Part shown: positions 57,201 to 64,000 of the stretch, piece by piece
Layout of the letters: each line of letters opens with the position of its first letter
How positions within the stretch are numbered: position 1 is the stretch's first letter
NCBI GenBank assembly: GCA_031002005.1
Contig: CM061920.1
Coordinates: forward strand, 109,916,095-109,980,094
Source: Vandiemenella viatica
Taxonomy: Eukaryota > Arthropoda > Insecta > Orthoptera > Morabidae
DNA: 64,000 bases
Reading direction: 5' to 3'
Position numbers and translations under genes: made by a program
The notes under the pieces: model-generated
What the model was told of the DNA's origin: nothing
Databases searched by the model: none
The model's input: only the letters and a program-made list of their open reading frames with translations

Positions 57201-57285
57201 AAACAAATTTGGTATTTGCTCACGTGGAGAAAACGTTTGTCTCCACCCACCTCAAATTAATTTTCTTTTATTTCTCCTTGTGTTT

Positions 57286-57510
57286 TTATACCTCGCTGAC
57301 GTCAAGATCAGGTAAATAGAAGTAGGAGAGGATTAGGGACAACGAAAGAGAAGGAATTCGGCCATGGCCTTTGAAGGAACCATTCCGACGTTCGTCTTGA
57401 GTGATTTCAGAAAACTGTGGAAAATCGAAATCTGGATAACCGGACGAGGATGTGAACCAGCGGTCTCCCAGATGCCAGGCTGGAGTGCAACTGCTCACCT
57501 GGGCTAGACG
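57286..57510 (-). repeat. SINE-A copy, diverged
   Basis: Tail block tacctcgctgacgtcaagat, then the body and head, ending ...ctcacctgggctagacg. Box B is eroded (atgtgaaccag). Confidence 0.82.
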
Positions 57511-57945
57511 TGATTCTCTTTGCTTCTGACCGGTAACAACGAACCTAGGTCTTATCCACCGTCATTATCTTACCAAAAAAATATATATTTCTCCACACGA
57601 TGCAAAAGCGCGTTTAATATTTGCAAACGGAAGTTTCTGTGTTTATCTGTCTGTAACCGATGCAATCACCTGGTAAAATCTTTTCCAAACTCAGACTATT
57701 GAGTACTTTCATTTGTGGCCAAGCCCATTTTATCTACGATGGCAAAGTTTAACATCATGATGTTTACCTTTACCACGCAACACGCTCTCGTTTCTGCTTG
57801 AATGACCTTGGGGAGTTCACATTCAGTGAACCGATACATAAAATCTACACAGTGAAACTACTGCAGACTTTGAAAATGTATGCAAGACACTATGCTTCAA
57901 TGCGTATGGATTCCTAACGCTAATTTTTAAATAAGTAAAACTTTT
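57511..57945. other. No recognised gene
   Basis: Unclassified sequence between two SINE-A copies, with no domain or terminal repeat seen. Confidence 0.4.
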
Positions 57946-57949
57946 TTTT

Positions 57950-58172
57950 AGCTTTGCCGCTCATCTGCGTCAAGCTCATTAGAACAAGGAGAGGATTAGT
58001 TTCAAGGAATTCGGCCATGGCCTTTTTTCTTAAATGAATCAAACCGGCATTGACTTAAAGCAATCCCAGAAACCAAAGAAAATCATCATCTGTATGGACG
58101 GACTGGGGATCAAACCGGTAGCCTACGGATGCCATGCCCGAGAGGTAACCGCTCAGCCAGCGAGTTCGGTGA
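57950..58172 (-). repeat. SINE-A copy, strongly diverged
   Basis: Recognisable by gctcatctgcgtcaagctca, aattcggccatggcc and the ggatcaaaccgg/box B region. There are many substitutions and small indels. Confidence 0.75.
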
Positions 58173-58604
58173 GACAAGCCTAGTGCCACAAGCCCATCAA
58201 ATTGAGACACGTAAGGAGTTCATTCCGGAGACTGCACTGAATTTCTTGAACATTCTTCAAACAGTTACTGGGAAATTTTATCAAATTTAACAACTGGGGA
58301 ATATTTCTCGCAGAAAAAAATCACATATACGTGTGGTTGGATTTATGATTCGTTCAGCGATTGGTTCAGTGTTTTCTGCCATAGACGGAAAGCTCGTCAG
58401 CGTGGATAGTAGAGATCTAATTTGCTAGACATTAAAGTGCAGCACTTGATTCAAATGTTAAACTGATAAAAATTAATCGATGTCTATTGTGTATGTCACT
58501 AATTACTGATTCACCATATTTTGAAATAATTACCATTAATACGCCTTATGAAGAAAAGTTTATATATTTACGTGCAAAATTAAAATATTCGCAAATATTA
58601 TCAC

Positions 58605-59408
58605 TAGGATTCGGATCTTTAGTCCAAGTCACATTTTTTCCCCTGCCTTCTTTTTGAGCTGAAATGCTCAATTAAACACCGATCCAACATTTCTGATTGT
58701 ATTTAAATGTATTTTATATAGCATATAAATGCATGTTCAGACCATTTTCCTAGTTTTGGTCATATTTCGATAATATTTAGGGTCATATGGTAATACTTTG
58801 AGGAAAAAATCGGGTAGTTTTTTTTTAATAGCAACGGTAATTCACAAGATATAGATGAGAATAAATTAAGATAATTATTCACAGAACAGTACTTCTGCTA
58901 TACAGGAGGCAGAGAAAAACAAAACTAATTTTCAGAATTCACCATTCAAGAATTAAAGTTATACATTATTGTCACTCTCTAAAGGTAATGTTCCGCCCCC
59001 TTTTAATCTCGACAATGCAGCAGAAGCATGCCTGTGTCGATCCGCGTCAATCAATATCTCAATGAAATATCCTTAGTCATCGTTAAATCTGCAGTGGATC
59101 AGTGAGTAGACTGAAACTGAAAAGAGTTCTATTCTGCAAATTATCTGAAATTAGAGTGACTTCAAAAAAAGGATATACAAAATGTAATTTCTCAATGGTG
59201 CAGCGAGTGTACGGAAGCAAATTATGCTGTCTACATGAAAGCGACACTACTAGTTAAAATAAGTGATGTACAATTGAGCATGTTTGGTGTATAGTAAATT
59301 TAAATGTTTGGTCATATTTTGTCATTTTTAGGTCATATTTACACATTTTTAAGGTCATATTTGCCTGCATATTACTCTATTCTTTTCGTCATAAAGATCC
59401 GAACCCTA
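58605..59408. mobile_element. hAT-type MITE, 804 bp, ggtcatattt-rich ends
   Basis: The ends are TAGGATTCGGATCTTTA and the complement of TAGGGTTCGGATCTTTA. The 8-bp TSD attatcac is perfect (58597-58604 and 59409-59416). The subterminal motif ggtcatattt/ggtcatatgg recurs several times near both ends. No transposase block was found. Confidence 0.93.
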
Positions 59409-59879
59409 ATTATCACAACACCGGGTTATAAAACGCTGTTAATGTGAGGCTAAAGATTTGAAAGTCATCTCAACTTCATCAGGCACATGGAGCTAAATTT
59501 CGTCTCTCCTGTGATAACAAAAGTAACCCTCCATGCATGAATAAAGCACACTAAAGACTTGGTCACGGCCGTAAAATATGGAATGCAAACACACAGTGGA
59601 GTTAATGCAATGGCGACTGAAGTGAACTCACACAGCCGCCTGTCCATCTACAATGCACCGGGGTTAAATTCACAGATCCGATTCCCCGTCAAAACTGTGG
59701 CGGGTTGCATTGCCAGAATTTTGATAAGAACGATTTATACCACCTGTGACACCGTTTAAGAACGTATACCATTACTGTAGAGTGAAATCTGAATAATTAT
59801 AAATGTATAATAAATGATTATTTCCGATGGAATTGAATTTTTTGTTCGCTTATTTATTTACCGAACGCATCTCACTACA

Positions 59880-60109
59880 TTCAAAGATGCATCTTGAGCG
59901 ATTTTTCTGTTAAATATATGCATATGTCATTACCTGCATCCAAGAAACCAAATGGAATGGCTCAAAATCCAAGGATATTGGTGGCGGATACAAGTTGTTC
60001 TATCACGGAAAAAACGCAGACAGGAACGGAGTCGCTGTTTCTGCTAGTACAAAGTTTCACGGCAATGAATCGTGTTTCTGACCGCTTGTGGTAGCAAAGC
60101 CTTATACAT
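59880..60109 (+). pseudogene. RTE-like LINE endonuclease, N-terminal part
   Basis: On plus, CIQETKWNGSKSKDIGGGYK then LFYHGKNADRNGVAVSASTK contains the QETKW catalytic Glu region of the apurinic-type endonuclease (59935-59955) and the GV.V... block. A stop follows near 60085. The frame continues beyond the hAT at 62590. Confidence 0.88.
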
Positions 60110-60775
60110 TAGTGATGGGCAAACCGATTCTTTTTGATGAATCGTTTGGAATCGATTCACTCCTCGCTGAGAATCGATTCTTTTAAACGACTCTTCGATT
60201 CTTTTCACATGATATTTTGAATGACGAAAATAGATAACGAGTTATTAACCAACAAGAAGGAAATGATTAACAAATTCTAACTAAAATAATAACATTTGTT
60301 TTTGATAGTTAAATTGTAAGTTATTTATTGCAAAAACAATTTATTTTATTATTTAAACAAATGAAAACACTAATTTTACAACAAAAATGATTCAATTTAC
60401 TTATGAAAACTACACAAGTTTTTTATTGCTATTTACAAAAAGCATTTTCGTTAGTTTTTGTGATGTGAGCCGACTTCTCTTTTCAGTCATTAACTGTCCA
60501 GCTTTCGAGCAGGCTCTCCACTATTTGAGCGCCCTTGCGCAATACCGATTATGCCGCCCCCTGTCTAACCACAACCAGTGGTGGATCTGGGAATTTTCCG
60601 AACCGGGTCAACAAAATGTGAGATTGCCACACTGTGAAATTTTCAAGGCTTCCAGCTAATTGTTTTCAAATCTCATTATTGATTCTAAGCCTTGTTGCAG
60701 ATTGTAATTGTCGATTGAGATCGTTGATTTAGATTGTTGATTTTGTAGGTGGCATGTTTGTTACACGTCTCGCTA

Positions 60776-61030
60776 GAGGGCGTCCATAGAGGTGGGTGGA
60801 GGGGGTTGGAAGGTGGGATTCCGAGCCAGGCCAAATAGCTTTTCATTCATATTATTTGTCACACTTAAAATGAGATACAGAACACTCAACACCATGTAAA
60901 TATTTATTTCCGTCATGGAAAAAACTACGTGGGGAGAGGGGGGTTAGAGACATAAGCCACGTCGAGTTACTTGGGTGGAGGGAGGGTTCACAAGAAGCCA
61001 AAATGGAGCTACATGGTTTATGGACGCTCC
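60776..61030. mobile_element. G-rich GGGCGTCCA MITE, nested in hAT
   Basis: The left end is gagggcgtccata and the right end complements to ggagcgtccataaacc. G runs occur on plus near both ends. Flanking cta / tta could be a trinucleotide TSD. It shares the interior ccgagccaggcca block with 37320-37445. Confidence 0.75.
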
Positions 61031-61212
61031 TTACATATGCTCCAATTTTTACTCCATAAATTTGGCAACTTTTTTAATTTGCTGGATGGTGCTTTTCTTA
61101 AGTTAAACAGCGTATCACTAGCATTTTACCTACAAACCAATAAATCAGTGTTTGTTTAAATGGCATAATTTAAATTTTATATTTATTTTCTTGGTTTCAG
61201 TATTAGTATTTT

Positions 61213-61616
61213 GGGGGACGTCCAGAAATTACGTGAGGCTATTTTCTGGAAATCTAGACCCCCTCCCCCCCTCCGTGAGACTTGGTGAGATTTTGCCGGC
61301 CCCCCCCCCTCCCCGTTGGTGAAATTTCATGAGATTTTCACGGAACCCCCTCCCCCCAGTTGTTCGACCAGGAGAAGTTTCGAGACTTTTTTTAGCTGTC
61401 GTGCTCCCCGAAAGAATGATACCCCCTCAAAAGCCGGTTTTTGGCCCTGTAAACTGGTATTTTTTACGCTTTTTTTAGTTCTACACTCGTTCAAGTTCAA
61501 AATTTCACGTGAGATATCCGTCGACCCCCCCCCCCCCTTGGTGAGATTTCGTGAGATTTTCCGGACCCCTTCCCCCCCCCCCTAAAAAAGTCTCACGTAA
61601 TTTCTGAACGCTCCCC
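61213..61616. mobile_element. GGGGGACGTCCAGAAA MITE, nested in hAT
   Basis: The left end GGGGGACGTCCAGAAATTAC and the right-end complement GGGGAGCGTTCAGAAATTAC form imperfect TIRs with the same acgtgag continuation as the element at 24357. The interior has long C runs on plus and repeats of ggtgagattt. Confidence 0.8.
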
Positions 61617-62589
61617 TATATTCATCGACGGCACTGTTCCCCAACGTCTTTTCGTTTAACCTTTTTCCTCGTAGAAACCTCACCAGCTGGAACAGTATAT
61701 ATGCCGCTTCAGCACCTGCTAATTTTTGTAATGGTCCATTTCATAAACTTCGTTCATTTCTATTGCAAAATGTTTGCATTATCCACAAAATTAAGAACTG
61801 AAGAACAACTAAAACACTGATGAAGTTCGTATGATGATAACCGGACGCGCTCCATCGCAATTAAATTCAGTACTCGATGCATTCGCAATTTGAAAAACCC
61901 ACGCAACATGGGAATAGCAGATGGCTCTGAAATCGGTATACTTTTCCCTGTCCTCAAATAATCGGGAAATACTTTATTTGTGGTAAAATATAAAAGTTAT
62001 AGGACGTATAATTCATTGATAATTTATTTGTAAATCTAAATCTGTGTTGTGTTAGCACCTATAACAGTCTGGAAGGAAACCAAAAACTTATAAATAGTTC
62101 CAAAAACACTAGAAAAATGTGTATTTAAGAAAGTAAATTCCTAAATTTAAAAATACTTTTTATTTCTGTAATATATTTTTAATTTTCCTGTTCCAAAGAT
62201 AAATATTCTTTATTTCCTTACAAATAAGTTGCCAAACCAAGAAACACGCCGTGGGGACTAAGATTGTGAATCGAAAGGAATCACGAGTTACGCAGATATC
62301 AAGAGTTAAAAAGAGCCGAATCCATGGAAGAGTCATTAAGACAGAAGTGAGCCGAGAGCGAGTGAGCCGAGAGTCGTAAACATTATCGAGTTAACGACTC
62401 GGAGTCGACTAAGAACCTGGACGAGTCGGTGAGCGATTGCGCAACAACGGCTCAGCTCCTGAGCTCCCTCTTAAAAACTCTTGAGTGAACCGTGACTCTT
62501 CCAAGTGAGTCGATTCCGCAAACGATTCTTTTAGACGAGTCGACTCTTTGAATCGATTCACGATTCTTTTGCCCACCACTATTATACAT

Positions 62590-63000
62590 AGTTTCCTCGT
62601 ATGCTCCACAAACTGGGTGCTCCGATGATATAAAGGAGGAATTCTGCAACAACCTTGAAATCAACCTACACTCTGTTGAAGAATATGAACTACTCTTCCT
62701 TAGTTGCGACCTTAATGGACCCGTTGGAAACAATAGAAACGCTTTTGATAGAATGCATGGTGGGCAGAATTTTGGAGAGAGAAATGAGGATGGGAACAGA
62801 ATCCTGGAGGCATTGGACTTAGACAGCTAAGTACAGTGACCTTTTACAGAAAACATTCATCACATCTGATTACATTTAACAGCGGTGGAAGGAATACGCA
62901 GATTGATTATTGGTTAATTCGAAGGGGTAAAATGCCAGGTCATCGGCACCATGTTGACGAAGTTTGGGCAACAGTCGTCAAACATATTAAGACTTGTGTG
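62590..63000 (+). pseudogene. RTE-like LINE endonuclease, C-terminal part
   Basis: It continues the domain split at 60109: YAPQTGCSDDIKEEFCNNLE, SCDLNGPVGNN (the GDFN block, here CDLN), HGGQNFGERNEDGNRILEAL and, after frameshifts, SGGRNTQIDYWLIRRG. This is the established endonuclease order for RTE-type elements. Frameshifts and stops make it dead. Confidence 0.9.
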
Positions 63001-63009
63001 TTGTATTTT

Positions 63010-64000
63010 TAATGTTCTTCTTCCTGTCGGTCTTATCGGTATCGGACTTCGTACTTTTATATATATATATTTTTCGCCAGGGACAAATGCCCCACTTTTA
63101 ACCAGTTTTTAACTTTAACCTTCAACCTCATTCATTTAATCTTTTCTATTTAAATAATAATAAACTATCATATGATTTACTGAGATTTATTTAAGTTGAA
63201 TTTCATTAATAGGTATCCGAAGAATACAAAATCCTTTGCTCTCCGTAACTATTATCAACTCAAACGCACACTAACTTTCGCTCTCGCTCGCTCTCTCTTG
63301 TTACTCCCGTCGTTGCCATGACTACGAATTTCTTTTATAATTTCTATATATTTTCTACAATCAACAACAATTAGTACAAAACCCCTGTCACGGGAGGTAG
63401 TGCAGTGTTTTACTTGTCCGCCTTCGTCACTTACACCGTTCCATGTCGACGAAAAGTCTGTAACAATCAACATTTTCGTATCATTCATCTTATCAGCTAA
63501 ATCAATGGGCAAGCTATGAAACCAAAATATGGTGCAACCAATATTCCTATTTACAGAAACAATTAAAAATGCGAATTATGTTAACCCACTGGAGTTCATA
63601 GTCAAAAGAAATACGTATTTATAATGGCTAAACTCATATTCATTATAAATGATAATTACTTTCTTGACCTTTATATAATTTTTACACATATTCATTAATA
63701 ATAAATAAATGTCTGACTTGTTGCCACATTTTTTTTTATTTTTTTTTTTTTCAAATGCAAAACCTATATAATCAGCTATACATGAGTTCATGCATGAAGT
63801 ATTTATTCACAGGAATGAAGGTACCTTAAAAATATATAATATGAAATTACTTAATCTGGTTTGTTTTATATTTGTGTGAAAAGGGGTCTTTAACAAGAAA
63901 TATTGGAGATAATATTTTACACTATTTCAGCAAATCTTTAATTAACTTTACTATTTATTTTTCCTCTCAATATGATACAGTTCACATAACCTTTCTCTCC
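63010..64000. other. AT-rich stretch without recognised gene
   Basis: It includes a short (TA)n at about 63058 and an A/T homopolymer stretch at about 63728-63751. An 85-codon minus-strand frame at 63255-63512 has no recognisable domain. Confidence 0.4.

Larger units (their letters stand above)
60110..62581. mobile_element. hAT element, 2.5 kb, inserted in the RTE endonuclease
   Basis: The ends are TAGTGATGGGCAAA and the complement of TAGTGGTGGGCAAA. The 8-bp TSD ttatacat is perfect (60102-60109 and 62582-62589). gaatcgattc-type repeats are dense at both ends (60140-60200, 62490-62570). No convincing transposase block remains, so it is probably a decayed or deletion derivative. Two G-rich MITEs are nested inside. 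Confidence 0.93.

Noticed and set aside
61620..61960. hAT dimerisation domain remnant on minus in the 2.5-kb hAT
   Set aside because: A VPAGEVSTRKKV-like reading is only weakly similar to the expected block and is not supported by neighbouring residues.

Overview
The window looks like intergenic or intronic DNA from a large, AT-rich animal genome, most probably an arthropod and likely an insect. The evidence is dense repeat content, three tRNA-derived SINE families, many hAT, Tc1/mariner and non-LTR remnants typical of insects, and no prokaryote-style gene packing. I recognise no host gene, no functional tRNA or rRNA gene, no CRISPR array and no intact retrotransposon. The species cannot be fixed from sequence alone.

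Layout. 0-5 kb: SINE-A copies and a decayed CR1-like LINE on the minus strand, split by a nearly perfect 406-bp Tc1/mariner-type palindromic MITE. 5-12 kb: SINE-A copies, a Penelope-like terminal insert whose hairpin holds a hammerhead-ribozyme-like core, a hAT MITE and a decayed LINE. 12-15 kb: a mariner pseudogene holding a SINE-C insertion, then an almost complete Tc1 element. 16-29 kb: a LINE linker fragment, a Helitron helicase fragment, SINE-A and SINE-B copies, a second mariner pseudogene split by a G-rich MITE, a LINE 3' fragment and a second Tc1-like element. 30-39 kb: a Penelope-like GIY-YIG fragment interrupted by a DUF659-type hAT, hAT and LINE scraps, a 356-bp MITE with long terminal inverted repeats (TIRs), and a third Tc1-like element interrupted by a SINE-A.

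40.8-53.7 kb is the most informative part. A LINE 3' end is interrupted by a 3.9-kb hAT (target-site duplication, TSD, ctttagag), itself interrupted by a 304-bp MITE (TSD tattctgt). Directly after the LINE tail lies a SINE-B, split by an 8.1-kb hAT (TSD gtcgtggc). That hAT carries a roughly 180-bp tandem array, which is split by a ZMYM1-like hAT, which in turn contains a 447-bp MITE (TSD gtctagtg). 53.8-63 kb: a TA-flanked element with a small open DUF4817 ORF, more LINE scraps, a hAT MITE (TSD attatcac), and an RTE-like endonuclease split by a 2.5-kb hAT (TSD ttatacat) that itself hosts two G-rich MITEs.

These sequences do not work together as a pathway. They are a record of successive transposition, and the exact target-site duplications allow the order of insertion to be read. 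I found no convincing undescribed functional system. The best leads are the hammerhead-like hairpin, the DUF4817-only ORF, the satellite-bearing hAT and the nested stack.
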